A stretch of DNA of 39,861 bases, taken from positions 1 to 39,861 of the forward strand of contig URFG01000012.1 of the NCBI GenBank assembly GCA_900547095.1, in the 5' to 3' direction. Shown piece after piece: positions 15,066-23,964 of this stretch. The notes under the pieces were generated by a model that was not told the origin of the DNA, ran no database searches, and saw only the letters and a list, made by a program, of their open reading frames with translations. The first letter of the stretch is position 1. Each line of letters opens with the position of its first letter. Position numbers and translations under genes: made by a program. Source of the stretch: an uncultured Oscillospiraceae bacterium (lineage in GTDB: Bacteria > Bacillota > Clostridia > Oscillospirales > Acutalibacteraceae).

Positions 15066-15818
15066 ATATTCTCTCGGCGTCTTTTGAGTAAGCTGATAAA
15101 AAGCCCTGTTAAATGTCCTTAGGCTCGCAAATCCCACCGCAAAGGCTATTTCCGTGATATTCATATCCCCCTCATTAATAAGCTCTTTTGCTTTTTCTAT
15201 CCTTAAACTGTTTATAAAAAGCCTGAAATTGATTTTAAGCCTGATAGAAAATATATGAGAAATATATCCCGGGCTTAAATCAAACTCTTCGGCTATTTTA
15301 TCTATAGATATATCGCTTTCAAAATTTTCCTGGCAGTAATTTATTATCTTTATTAAATTAGAGTCTTTTTCTTTAATTAGCTTTTCTTTGCATTTATCAA
15401 TCATCCGCGATACTGCAAGAGTTATATAGCTTTCTATACTTATTTCCTTGCAGTCGCGCCTGTTTTCTATAAGCAGGTTAAGAATAGAAGATATCTCATT
15501 TTTGCTGTCTTTTATTACGGGGCTTTCAAGACTGATATTTTTAAGCTTCCCGCTGATACCTTTAACTAGAGTTTGAGGAACAATAACGAGATAATATTCT
15601 CCATCGCCGAACTGTGAGTATTTGTGGAGCTGATTTGGAAGAGCGATAAAAAAATCGCCGGGCGAGAGCTTATATTCTTCCCCGTTTAAATATGCTTTTC
15701 CACCGCCACTTATCACCCCTGCAATTTCTATCTCGGAGTGAAGATGATAAGGAAAATCAAGACTGTTTACTATCGATGCCTTTAAAATATTGTGCCTTTC
15801 AAAAAAATACTTTTCCAT
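15042..15818 (-). CDS. AraC-family transcriptional regulator
   Basis: A 258-residue regulator. Residues about 15-90 form a cupin-like sensing domain (FPYHLHSEIEIAGVISGGG, LSPGDFFIALPNQLHKY); residues about 160-258 are the double helix-turn-helix domain (ISIDKIAEEFDLSPGYISHIFS, then MNITEIAFAVGFASLRTFNRAFYQLTQKTPREYKK). Such proteins usually sense a sugar and control a neighbouring glycan gene; the GH3 glucosidase starts about 100 bp away on the opposite strand, so that gene is the probable target. An 8-bp inverted repeat lies in the shared intergenic region. Confidence 0.9.
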   Translation of the reverse strand: MEKYFFERHNILKASIVNSLDFPYHLHSEIEIAGVISGGGKAYLNGEEYKLSPGDFFIALPNQLHKYSQFGDGEYYLVIVPQTLVKGISGKLKNISLESPVIKDSKNEISSILNLLIENRRDCKEISIESYITLAVSRMIDKCKEKLIKEKDSNLIKIINYCQENFESDISIDKIAEEFDLSPGYISHIFSIRLKINFRLFINSLRIEKAKELINEGDMNITEIAFAVGFASLRTFNRAFYQLTQKTPREYKKYSAAK

Positions 15819-15862
15819 ATTAGTTAAAACCTACGATTTTGTCTTATTTTCAGCATAATTTT

Positions 15863-15899
15863 ACTTGTATTATATCAGATTTTATCCTATTATACAAGT
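15863..15899 (+). promoter_or_regulatory. Promoter and candidate operator of the GH3 gene
   Basis: ACTTGTAT (15863-15870) and ATACAAGT (15892-15899) are perfect inverted repeats, 11 of 12 bases if extended inward. They cover a plausible -35 TTGTAT (15865-15870) and -10 TATTAT (15888-15893), 17 bp apart. A regulator bound here would cover the promoter; the AraC-type neighbour is the obvious candidate. Confidence 0.5.
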
Positions 15900-15918
15900 A
15901 ATTAAGGGAGGTTTTGTT

Positions 15919-18645
15919 ATGATATCCGAAAAATTATTATCCGATCTTATAAACAGCGGCGAAAAAGGCCCCGTTAAAGAATTAAAACCGCTCTGCCGTA
16001 AAATGGCGGCTGAGGGCAGTGTTCTTTTAAAGAATGATAATGGTCTTCTTCCGCTTAAAAAGAAAACTAAACTCGCAGTATTCGGAAGAATTCAGGAATA
16101 CTATTATAAAAGCGGCACAGGCTCGGGAGGCAGAGTAAATACCGAAAAAAGCTGCTCGTTAATAGAGGCGCTCGAAAAAAACGAAAATATTATAATAGAT
16201 AAAACTCTTAAAAATATTTATGCCGATTGGATCTCAAAAAATCCTTTTGAAACCACCACTGCCTGGGCAAAAGAGCCATGGTCGCAAAAGGAAATGCCTA
16301 TGGATGAAAAAATCGTCTTAAATGCCGCAAAAGATAATGACGCAGCTTTGATACTCATCGGCAGAAGCTCCGGCGAGGATCATGATAATTCCGTAAAGGA
16401 AGGCAGTTATCTTCTTACAAAGGAAGAATATGACCTTATCCGCAAAGCAGGGCTTGCTTTTAAAAATACTATCGTGGTCTTAAATATCGGAAATATTGTT
16501 GATCTAAGCTTTCTTGACGACTGCAATGTAACCTCTTTGCTCACCGTATGGCAAGGCGGCGAAATGGGAGCTTTGGCGGTGGCTGACCTTTTGACGGGAA
16601 AAGAATTCCCCTCAGGAAAACTGCCCGATACGATAGTTAAAGATATTATGGATTATCCCGCTTCCGCCGATTTTGATGAAACCGATGAAAGCGTTTATTA
16701 TGAGGATATCTTTGTCGGCTATAGATATTTTGAAACCTTTAAAAAGGACTCCGTAAGATATCCTTTCGGCTTTGGCTTAAGCTATACCGATTTTGATATA
16801 AATTTCCGCTGTGATTTGGTAAGCCGTACCGCAAATATCACCGCCGAGGTCAAAAATACAGGAAAATCAAATGGCCGCGAAGTCGTTCAGATATATTGTA
16901 AAAAGCCCTGTTTGGAACTTTCAAACCCTGCAAGAGAGCTGGTAGCATATAAAAAGACCAAGCTCCTCTCTCCCGGTGAAAGCGAAGTTCTTAATATAAA
17001 AATCGATCTTAATTCTCTTTGTTCTTATGACGACGGCGGCGTTACAGGCCATAAATCCTGCTATGTTTTATTGCCCGGCGTTTATGAGATATTTGGCGGA
17101 ACGGATATAAGAAGCGCCGAAAAAATCCTTGAATTTAAAAATGACGAATTAAAAGAATTAATAAAATTAAGCGAAGTCAGCGCACCTGTAAAACCGTTTA
17201 ATAGGCTCACCGCCGAATTTAGTGACGGCTCTTATAAAGAAGTCTATAAGCCCGCCCCCTTAAAAACTACCGATACTTTAAAAATTATTTCTGATAACAG
17301 ACCGAAAGATTTGGAAATCAACGGCGATAAGGGAATAAAATTAATAGATGTTAAAACCAATAAAAATTCACTCGATGAATTTGTTTCCCAACTCTCAAAA
17401 GACACAATGAGAAGATTTATCGTTGGAGAGGGAATGAACAGCCCTAAAGTGACCGACGGCACCGGCGCCGCTTTCGGCGGACTTGATTTTGAGCTTGCCT
17501 CCCTCGGAATTCCCGCTTGCTGCGTTACCGACGGCCCCTCAGGCCTTAGGATAGAAGACGGCTCAAAAGCAACATTAATTCCTAACGGAACTCTTTTCGC
17601 CTCCTCTTTTGACGACGAGCTGACCGAAGAGATCTTCACACTCTTAGGCACGGAAGCTTATAGGTATAATATCGACGGACTTTTAGGTCCCGGACTTAAT
17701 ATTCACAGAGATCCGCTAAACGGCAGAAACTTCGAATATTTTTCGGAAGATCCCTATCTTTCAGGGAAAATGGCGGCAGCAATGACAAGAGGTATGAGAA
17801 AAACAGGGGTTTCCACTGTTATCAAGCATATGTTCTGCAATAACCGCGAAACCAACCGCCACCACCTAAATGCCGTTGTAAGTGAAAGAGCAATAAGAGA
17901 AATTTATCTTAAAGGCTTTGAAATCGCAATCAAAGAAAGCGAAGTCACTTCAATTATGACTTCTTATAACCCGGTAAACGGAATCCATAGCTCTTCAAAT
18001 TATGATGTTTTAACCACTGTTTTAAGAAAAGAATGGAATTTCAAGGGAATGGTTATGACCGATTGGTGGGCGCTTTGCGGATCTAAAGAGAACGAAAATG
18101 TTACCGATCTTAAAAGTATGGTAAGAGCGGGCAATGATATTTATATGGTGGCTCCCTCCTCCGATCTTAAAAAGAGCAATGTTTTAAGCGGACTTGAAGA
18201 GGAATATATTACTTTAGGCGAGCTTCAGAGAAATGTTAAAAATATTCTCGAATTTATTATGAATACTCCTGCCTTTGAAAAGGCGGCAAAGAACAACTTT
18301 AAGATTCCCGATACCTTAAAGCCGGTAAATGAAAGCGATTATAAAGAGGTATTTGAAAAAACTGAGATAAAAAATGCCGCAAGATTAAACGGCACATTCG
18401 GCGGAAAATACCCTGTTATTTTCAAAATAAAATATTCTTCTTCCGCCTCCCATGTCGCTCAGGATACAGTATCACTTTCGATCGCAGGGAAAAATTCCCT
18501 TATGGTAAGATCGGTAAGCGGAACGGATAAGAAAACAAAAACTTTAACATTTACCTTGACCTGCGAAAGAAGCAACCACATATTTGCTTTAAGATTTCCT
18601 GAAACCGTTACCTTAAAATCACTTAAATGTTTCGAGCATAAATAA
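15919..18645 (+). CDS. GH3 beta-glucosidase with inverted domain order
   Basis: A 908-residue cytoplasmic glycosidase (no signal peptide). The domain order is reversed from most GH3 enzymes: the alpha/beta-sandwich domain comes first (AAEGSVLLKNDNGLLPL near residue 35; GRSSGEDHD; VWQGGEMGALAVADLLTG), then a fibronectin-III-like domain (about 305-385), then the TIM barrel (VTDGPSGLR, GPGLNIHRDPLNGRNFEYF, STVIKHMFCNNRE). The nucleophile is Asp715 in VMTDWWA. This order is known in rumen Clostridia, including Ruminococcus and Butyrivibrio. The start is ATG 15919 behind AAGGGAGG, not the earlier ATG 15865. It likely releases glucose from imported beta-glucosides under the AraC regulator. Confidence 0.92.
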   Translation: MISEKLLSDLINSGEKGPVKELKPLCRKMAAEGSVLLKNDNGLLPLKKKTKLAVFGRIQEYYYKSGTGSGGRVNTEKSCSLIEALEKNENIIIDKTLKNIYADWISKNPFETTTAWAKEPWSQKEMPMDEKIVLNAAKDNDAALILIGRSSGEDHDNSVKEGSYLLTKEEYDLIRKAGLAFKNTIVVLNIGNIVDLSFLDDCNVTSLLTVWQGGEMGALAVADLLTGKEFPSGKLPDTIVKDIMDYPASADFDETDESVYYEDIFVGYRYFETFKKDSVRYPFGFGLSYTDFDINFRCDLVSRTANITAEVKNTGKSNGREVVQIYCKKPCLELSNPARELVAYKKTKLLSPGESEVLNIKIDLNSLCSYDDGGVTGHKSCYVLLPGVYEIFGGTDIRSAEKILEFKNDELKELIKLSEVSAPVKPFNRLTAEFSDGSYKEVYKPAPLKTTDTLKIISDNRPKDLEINGDKGIKLIDVKTNKNSLDEFVSQLSKDTMRRFIVGEGMNSPKVTDGTGAAFGGLDFELASLGIPACCVTDGPSGLRIEDGSKATLIPNGTLFASSFDDELTEEIFTLLGTEAYRYNIDGLLGPGLNIHRDPLNGRNFEYFSEDPYLSGKMAAAMTRGMRKTGVSTVIKHMFCNNRETNRHHLNAVVSERAIREIYLKGFEIAIKESEVTSIMTSYNPVNGIHSSSNYDVLTTVLRKEWNFKGMVMTDWWALCGSKENENVTDLKSMVRAGNDIYMVAPSSDLKKSNVLSGLEEEYITLGELQRNVKNILEFIMNTPAFEKAAKNNFKIPDTLKPVNESDYKEVFEKTEIKNAARLNGTFGGKYPVIFKIKYSSSASHVAQDTVSLSIAGKNSLMVRSVSGTDKKTKTLTFTLTCERSNHIFALRFPETVTLKSLKCFEHK

Positions 18646-18673
18646 AAAATGCGGCAATTCTGCCGCATTTTTT
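18644..18673 (+). terminator. Intrinsic terminator after the GH3 gene
   Basis: A 13-bp stem (18644-18656 with 18661-18673), loop ATTC, GC core GCGGCA and a six-T tail in the 3' arm. It begins inside the stop codon. Confidence 0.9.
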
Positions 18674-18676
18674 ATC

Positions 18677-18705
18677 TTGATTTTTTCTGATATAATAGCT
18701 ATAAT
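18677..18705 (+). promoter_or_regulatory. Promoter of the tRNA-Gly gene
   Basis: TTGATT (18677-18682), 17 bp, TATAAT (18700-18705), ending 10 bases before the tRNA. A second TATAAT at 18691-18696 lacks a partner at the right distance. Confidence 0.75.
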
Positions 18706-18715
18706 ATTAATATAC

Positions 18716-18789
18716 GCGGATATAGTTCAGTGGTAGAATGTCAGCTTCCCAAGCTGAAAATGCGGGTTCGATCCCCGTTATCCGCTCCA
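18716..18789 (+). tRNA. tRNA-Gly (anticodon CCC)
   Basis: A 74-nt cloverleaf. The acceptor arm GCGGATA pairs with TATCCGC, discriminator T and an encoded CCA; the anticodon stem TCAGC/GCTGA encloses loop TTCCCAA with anticodon CCC at 18748-18750; the T arm is GCGGG-TTCGATC-CCCGT. It reads GGG codons. No repeat or integrase gene suggests use as an integration site. Confidence 0.95.
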
Positions 18790-18794
18790 CACTT

Positions 18795-18827
18795 AAAAAA
18801 GCGGTGCAAAATTGCGCCGCTTTTTTT
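18795..18827. terminator. Bidirectional terminator between tRNA-Gly and the atp operon
   Basis: A-run, GCGGTGCAA / TTGCGCCGC stem (one T-G pair) and a T-run of seven at 18821-18827. It can stop the tRNA transcript and, on the minus strand, the atp operon about 70 bases after atpC. Confidence 0.85.
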
Positions 18828-18896
18828 GTTTAAAAATCACTTGTATTCTCGTTATAGTACTATAATTAAAACAAATTCTTTTTGATTTTTCCGCTA

Positions 18897-19187
18897 TCAA
18901 TCGCAGATTTCACTATCGGTTTTTTCGTCATAATCCCTGACAGACATTGTAGTAAGCACAGCGGACTTTCTTGTAACCGTCAGAATTCCCGCTCCGACAA
19001 AAAGCTTTTTTTTCGTACCGTCCGGAAATTCGATCTTGCATTTGCCGTAATTAGTAGCGGTAGCGAAAGGAATATGCCCTGACATTATAGCAAGATCTCC
19101 CTCCGAGCCTCTAAGCGATAAATTAACGACATCGGTCTTTAAATATTCTCCGTCCGGTGTTGAAACCGTAAGCTTAAAAGTTTCCAT
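18897..19187 (-). CDS. atpC: F1 ATP synthase epsilon subunit
   Basis: A 96-residue subunit of the rotor stalk. Only the beta-barrel domain and a very short tail are present (FKLTVSTPDGEYLKTDV, LRGSEGDLAIMSGHIPF, CKIEFPDGTKKKLFVGAGILTV); the C-terminal helical hairpin that inhibits ATP hydrolysis in many bacteria (full length about 130-140) is missing. It is the last gene of the operon, 6 nt after atpD. The short form suggests no epsilon-type inhibition. Confidence 0.92.
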   Translation of the reverse strand: METFKLTVSTPDGEYLKTDVVNLSLRGSEGDLAIMSGHIPFATATNYGKCKIEFPDGTKKKLFVGAGILTVTRKSAVLTTMSVRDYDEKTDSEICD

Positions 19188-19193
19188 TATATT

Positions 19194-20588
19194 TTAACCC
19201 CTCTTTGCCTTTTCGACAGCCTCATCAATAGTCCCTACAAACAGAAAAGCAGATTCGGGGAGATCGTCGTGTTTACCCTCGATGATTTCTTTAAATCCTC
19301 GGATTGTTTCACTGAGCGGTACATAAGTACCGGGAATTCCCGTAAATTTTTCCGAAACATGGAAAGGCTGAGATAAGAATCTTTGAATTTTTCTCGCTCT
19401 CGATACAGTTACCTTATCCTCGTCTGAAAGCTCATCCATACCCATTATAGCAATGATATCCATAAGCTCATTGTACCTTTGAAGTATCCTCTGCACTTCA
19501 CGGGCAACCCTGTAATGTTCTTCACCTAAAATCTCTTCCGAAAGAATTCGGCTCGTAGACTCCAGCGGATCAACAGCGGGATAAATTCCCTGAGAAGATA
19601 TTTCTCTTGACAAAACCGTGGTTGCGTCAAGATGAGCAAATGTGGTTGCGGGAGCAGGGTCCGTAAGATCGTCAGCCGGGACATATACCGCCTGAACCGA
19701 TGTTATAGAGCCTTTTTTCGTAGAAGTAATTCTTTCCTGCAAAGCACCCATTTCGTTGGCAAGCGTCGGCTGATATCCTACTGCCGACGGCATTCTGCCG
19801 AGCAGTGCGGAAACCTCGCTTCCTGCCTGGGTAAATCTGAATATATTATCGATAAAGAGTAATACGTCTTGTCCCTGGGTATCTCTGAAATATTCAGCCA
19901 TAGTTAGTCCCGAAAGACCTACTCTCATTCTGGCTCCGGGCGGCTCGTTCATCTGACCGTACACAAGTGCGGTGTTTGAAAGAACTCCCGATTGCTTCAT
20001 TTCATTATAAAGATCGTTACCCTCTCTCGTGCGCTCACCGACTCCCGTGAATACCGAAAGTCCGCCGTGCTGCTTGGCAACATTATTTATAAGTTCCATT
20101 ATAAGAACGGTTTTTCCTACACCCGCTCCGCCGAACAGACCTATTTTACCGCCCTTTGAATACGGGCAGATAAGATCGATGACCTTGATTCCGGTTTCGA
20201 GTATCTCGGTAGAAGCCGAAAGCTCATCATATTCAGGCGGATTGCGGTGGATATTCCAACGCTCGGGGTTTTTAAGTTCCTCGCCGTTATCCACGGTCTG
20301 ACCTAAAACATTAAATATTCTTCCTAAAGTTTCTTTTCCTACCGGTACGCTTATCGGCGCTTTGGTATCCGTTACCTCTGTGCCTCTTTTAAGTCCGTCG
20401 GTAGAAGCCATTGCGATACATCTTACAACATTATCGCCTATGTGCTGTGCTACCTCTACCGTAAGTGTTCTGTCGCCTATCGGCATAGTTAAAGCATTGT
20501 TTATTGCAGGAAGATTATCCTGTCCGAATTTTACATCGACAACAGGTCCCATAACCTGTTCAACAAAACCTTTATTTTGTTCAGCCAA
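19194..20588 (-). CDS. atpD: F1 ATP synthase beta subunit (catalytic)
   Basis: A 464-residue subunit of normal length that makes ATP in the F1 head. The P-loop GGAGVGKT is at 153-160; the catalytic-glutamate region VFTGVGERTREGNDLY, the DELSD-type motif (MDELSDEDK) and LLFIDNIFRFTQAGSEVSALLGRMPSAVGYQPTL-type core are all intact. It lies between atpG and atpC with 14- and 6-nt gaps; AAAGGAGG precedes its ATG. Confidence 0.97.
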   Translation of the reverse strand: MAEQNKGFVEQVMGPVVDVKFGQDNLPAINNALTMPIGDRTLTVEVAQHIGDNVVRCIAMASTDGLKRGTEVTDTKAPISVPVGKETLGRIFNVLGQTVDNGEELKNPERWNIHRNPPEYDELSASTEILETGIKVIDLICPYSKGGKIGLFGGAGVGKTVLIMELINNVAKQHGGLSVFTGVGERTREGNDLYNEMKQSGVLSNTALVYGQMNEPPGARMRVGLSGLTMAEYFRDTQGQDVLLFIDNIFRFTQAGSEVSALLGRMPSAVGYQPTLANEMGALQERITSTKKGSITSVQAVYVPADDLTDPAPATTFAHLDATTVLSREISSQGIYPAVDPLESTSRILSEEILGEEHYRVAREVQRILQRYNELMDIIAIMGMDELSDEDKVTVSRARKIQRFLSQPFHVSEKFTGIPGTYVPLSETIRGFKEIIEGKHDDLPESAFLFVGTIDEAVEKAKRG

Positions 20589-20602
20589 AGATTTTTCCTC
20601 CT

Positions 20603-21409
20603 TTAAAGATCGCCTGAACCGGCGACTATTTCCGTTATTTCCTGAGTAATAGCGCCTTGTCTTGCGCGGTTGTATTTAAGTCTTAATCCGTCGATCATCT
20701 GCTGAGCGTTTTCCCCTGCGGAATCCATTGCCGCACGCCTTGCCGCCACTTCGCACGCAAAACTTTCTCTTGCCCTTGCTAAAATAATTCCGGAAATATA
20801 TTCTTTTACTATCCGGTTTAGCATTGTAAGCTCATCGGGCTCGAAAACCGTGCCTGCGCTTTGCTTTTGCTCAGATTTTTCAAGCGGCAGCAAAAATTCG
20901 ATTTTGGCCGTCTGCGTAAGCATTGATTCATATTCGGTATAAACTATTCCGAGCTTTGAAAACTCACCGTTTAAATATTGCTCGCAAAGCTTATCTGTCA
21001 GCTCTTTTGCAGCCTCAGAAGAATAGCCCTCGCACATCACGGTTTCCTTACCGAACTTATCGCAGGCTCTCTTTCCTATAGGAATAATTTCAGCATTTTC
21101 ATATTCCTTGCAGAGCCTGAAAATATTTGCGTTGTATCCGCCTGCAAGTCCTCTGTCGCCGGCAATTACTATAAGCTTTAATGCATTTGCGCCGTTGTCC
21201 TTTAAATACGGGCTGTTTCGGCATTCTGCAGAGGAAGTAAGCGTGCTTATCATATCTTCAAGCGCGCAGGAATACTGCTTGCTGTTTTGCATTGCTATTC
21301 CCGATTTTCTGAGCTTTGAGGAGGCAACCAATCCCATGGCCTTAGTCAGATGAAGTGTGGAATTTATGCTTTTGATTCTGATTCTGAGTTTTTTCGTATC
21401 AGCTCCCAA
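20603..21409 (-). CDS. atpG: F1 ATP synthase gamma subunit
   Basis: A 268-residue central stalk subunit, slightly short for the family (about 285). The N-terminal coiled coil (LRIRIKSINSTLHLTKAMG, VASSKLRKSG) and the C-terminal partner helix (CEVAARRAAMDSAGENAQQM, LKYNRARQGAITQEITEIV) that rotate inside the head are present; the middle has DRGLAGGYNANIF. It follows atpA by 9 nt. Confidence 0.95.
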   Translation of the reverse strand: MGADTKKLRIRIKSINSTLHLTKAMGLVASSKLRKSGIAMQNSKQYSCALEDMISTLTSSAECRNSPYLKDNGANALKLIVIAGDRGLAGGYNANIFRLCKEYENAEIIPIGKRACDKFGKETVMCEGYSSEAAKELTDKLCEQYLNGEFSKLGIVYTEYESMLTQTAKIEFLLPLEKSEQKQSAGTVFEPDELTMLNRIVKEYISGIILARARESFACEVAARRAAMDSAGENAQQMIDGLRLKYNRARQGAITQEITEIVAGSGDL

Positions 21410-21418
21410 AGCCTTATG

Positions 21419-22912
21419 TCACCTCTGCATTTCTCCGAGAGCCTTTTTGAGGGTTTCGATATCCTCTTCCTCAAAATAGTTCTCTTTTATTCTCTTTAAA
21501 AATCCACTGTATTTGTTTTTAAGCAGTGCATAAAGATCGCTTTCATATTTCTTAACGTCGGATACCTCAACTGAATTGAGATAACCGTTAATAACAGCGT
21601 AAACTATAGCAACCTGGCACCCTACTTCAACCGGAGAGTTTTTATTCTGCTTTAAAACTTCTACTATTCTTTCTCCCAAAGCAAGCCTTGCCTTGGTGTC
21701 GGCGTCAAGATCGCTTCCGAACTGTGCGAAAGCCTGCAGCTCTCTGTACTGCGAATATAAAAGCTTGAGCTCGCCCGAAACTTTTTTCATTCCCTTAAGC
21801 TGTGCCGAGCCGCCGACTCGCGAAACGGAAATACCCGGGTTTATCGCCGGCATAATTCCGCTGTGGAAAAGCTCCGTTTCAAGGAATATCTGTCCGTCTG
21901 TAATAGATATAACATTCGTCGGAATATACGCCGAAACATCACCTGCCTGAGTTTCGATTATAGGCAGTGCCGTTATCGAACCGCCGCCGTATTCATCGGC
22001 AACGCAGGCCGCTCTTTCAAGAAGTCTTGAATGGAGATAGAAAACATCTCCCGGGTATGCCTCTCTTCCGGGCGGTCTTCTGATAAGCAGGGAGAGCGCT
22101 CTGTAAGCTACAGCATGCTTTGAAAGATCGTCGTATACTATAAGCACGTCTTTACCCTGCGCTCTGAAATATTCCGCCATAGCACATCCTGCATAAGGAG
22201 CGATATATTGAAGCGGAGCGCTCTCGGAAGCGAATGCGGAAATAACTATAGTATAGTCCATTGCGCCCTCGCGCGTTAAATCATTAACAAGCTGAACAAC
22301 AGAAGTGGATTTCTGACCGATAGATACATAGATACAGATAACTCCCGTGTCTTTCTGGTTTATAATCGTGTCGGTAACGATTTCCGTTTTACCCGTCTGC
22401 CTGTCGCCTATTATAAGCTCTCTTTGTCCTCTGCCTATCGGTATCATACTGTCGATCGCTTTGATACCTGTCTGCAAAGGCACACAAACGCTCTTTCGCT
22501 CGATAATTCCCGGTGCCTCTTCTTCTACAGGGCGGTACTCCGCGGCTTTTATCGGACCTTTTCCGTCAATAGGATTACCAAGGGCGTTTACTATTCTTCC
22601 TAAGAAATCCTCGCCTACGGGGACTGAAAGAACCTTGCCTGTTCTTTTGACTTCGGTACCCTCGCTGATACCGTCGCTGTCAGATAAAATTGCTACGGAA
22701 ACAGCCTCGCTTTCAAGGTTCTGCGCAACACCGAAACTGCCGTCGGCAAATTCAACAAGCTCGTTTGCCATACAGTTACGAAGACCGTACACCCTTGCAA
22801 TACCGTCGCCGACTATCATAACTTTGCCGGTTTCGCGCATTTCTATCTTATCGTCAAAGTTTTTTATCTGTTCTTTGATAATTCCGCTGATTTCTTCCGC
22901 TTTTGTTTTCAT
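21419..22912 (-). CDS. atpA: F1 ATP synthase alpha subunit
   Basis: A 497-residue regulatory nucleotide-binding subunit. P-loop GDRQTGKT at 169-176, DSMIPIGRGQRELIIG before it, YTIVISAFASESAPLQYIAPY and GISVSRVGGSAQLKGMKKV with the arginine-finger region all fit. Its start overlaps the atpH stop by 4 nt, indicating coupled translation. Confidence 0.97.
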   Translation of the reverse strand: MKTKAEEISGIIKEQIKNFDDKIEMRETGKVMIVGDGIARVYGLRNCMANELVEFADGSFGVAQNLESEAVSVAILSDSDGISEGTEVKRTGKVLSVPVGEDFLGRIVNALGNPIDGKGPIKAAEYRPVEEEAPGIIERKSVCVPLQTGIKAIDSMIPIGRGQRELIIGDRQTGKTEIVTDTIINQKDTGVICIYVSIGQKSTSVVQLVNDLTREGAMDYTIVISAFASESAPLQYIAPYAGCAMAEYFRAQGKDVLIVYDDLSKHAVAYRALSLLIRRPPGREAYPGDVFYLHSRLLERAACVADEYGGGSITALPIIETQAGDVSAYIPTNVISITDGQIFLETELFHSGIMPAINPGISVSRVGGSAQLKGMKKVSGELKLLYSQYRELQAFAQFGSDLDADTKARLALGERIVEVLKQNKNSPVEVGCQVAIVYAVINGYLNSVEVSDVKKYESDLYALLKNKYSGFLKRIKENYFEEEDIETLKKALGEMQR

Positions 22913-23439
22913 CTGTCCATCACTTCCTTTATGTCACGGAGCTTTTGTTTAATGCTGCCGTCTAAAATCTTTCCGTCAACTTCAATAACGATTCCGCCTA
23001 TGAGCTCCTCGTCTATACTAAGCTCAAGCCTTACCTTTTTGCCGGTAAGCCTGCTTATTCTTTCGGTAAGCCTCTGCTTTTCCTCTTCGCTCAAACTTAC
23101 CGCACTTTTAACTTTTGCAACGGTTGTCCGCTCATAGTCGTTTAAAAGCTTGCCGTATTCTTCGATACAGCTTTCAATTTTAGAAATCCTCTTTTTTTGA
23201 GTGAGCAGTTTTAAAAAGTTAAGCACATCCAAACTTACTTTACCTTTAAAAGCCTCGTCAATACATTTAAGCTTTTCATCATTCCCGATAGCAGGGGAGC
23301 ATAAAAGCTCCTTGTATTCGGAATTTTCTTTAAATGCTGTGCCGATAACCGCTAACTCTTCAGAATAAAGCCTTTCATTTCCTTGTTCTGTACCCAGAGA
23401 AAACAACGCCTGCGCATATTCAGTATATACTTCATTCAT
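22909..23439 (-). CDS. atpH: ATP synthase delta subunit
   Basis: A 176-residue stator subunit joining F1 to the b stalk: an N-terminal helical bundle (YTEYAQALFSLG, VLNFLKLLTQKKRISKIESCIEEYGKLL) and a C-terminal part with VRLELSIDEELIGGIVIEVDGKILDGSIKQKL, the usual ending. I take the start at 23439 (MNEVYTEY); an earlier start at 23460 would add seven poorly conserved residues and enlarge the overlap with atpF from 8 to 29 nt. Confidence 0.93.
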   Translation of the reverse strand: MNEVYTEYAQALFSLGTEQGNERLYSEELAVIGTAFKENSEYKELLCSPAIGNDEKLKCIDEAFKGKVSLDVLNFLKLLTQKKRISKIESCIEEYGKLLNDYERTTVAKVKSAVSLSEEEKQRLTERISRLTGKKVRLELSIDEELIGGIVIEVDGKILDGSIKQKLRDIKEVMDR

Positions 23440-23941
23440 CGCTTTCACCGATTTCATCAATAAAGGAATCTATGAGCTTTCTCTGATCGTTCTCGTTTAA
23501 CTCTCTTGAAAGTATCTTGCCCGCAACAGCGGTGGATACCTCGGAAATCTGCTGCTTTAAAGATTCCTCGGATTTGCGCTTTTCAAGCTCCATTTCGCTC
23601 TTTGCACGCGCAACAATATTATCCGCCTGTTTTTTCGCCTCGGCAGTTATTTCCTCGGCTCTTATCTTTGCCGCGTCGGCAGCGGAGCCGATTATCTCAT
23701 TTGCCTTTTCATCGGCGGCTTTGATCTTGCCGTTCCATTCATTTTCTGTCTTTTTGGCATTTTCAAGAGCCGCTTTGGCATCGTAATAATCCGTGTCAAT
23801 AGCCTTTTGCCTGTCGTCAAGCACCTTATTTACTGGTTTGAACAGAAAATGCTTTAAAATAAGAAAAAGAATAACAAGATTACAAAGAGAAATAATTATC
23901 TGCCAAATATTTACGGATATAACATCTAAAAAGTCCGACAT
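23432..23941 (-). CDS. atpF: ATP synthase b subunit
   Basis: A 169-residue peripheral stalk subunit. One N-terminal membrane helix (about 11-30, IWQIIISLCNLVILFLILKHFLF) is followed by a long charged helix with heptad pattern (VLDDRQKAIDTDYYDAKAAL, then Ala/Glu/Lys-rich repeats) that forms the right-handed coiled coil of the stator. GGAGAAAG lies before ATG 23941. Confidence 0.95.
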   Translation of the reverse strand: MSDFLDVISVNIWQIIISLCNLVILFLILKHFLFKPVNKVLDDRQKAIDTDYYDAKAALENAKKTENEWNGKIKAADEKANEIIGSAADAAKIRAEEITAEAKKQADNIVARAKSEMELEKRKSEESLKQQISEVSTAVAGKILSRELNENDQRKLIDSFIDEIGESDE

Positions 23942-23964
23942 TTTATCACTTTCTCCAAATTAAA

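Noticed and set aside
18716..18789. tRNA-Gly as an integration site for the phage cassette
   Set aside because: The cassette lies 9 kb away, no integrase gene is present and no copy of the tRNA 3' end was noticed near 2100 or 9900.
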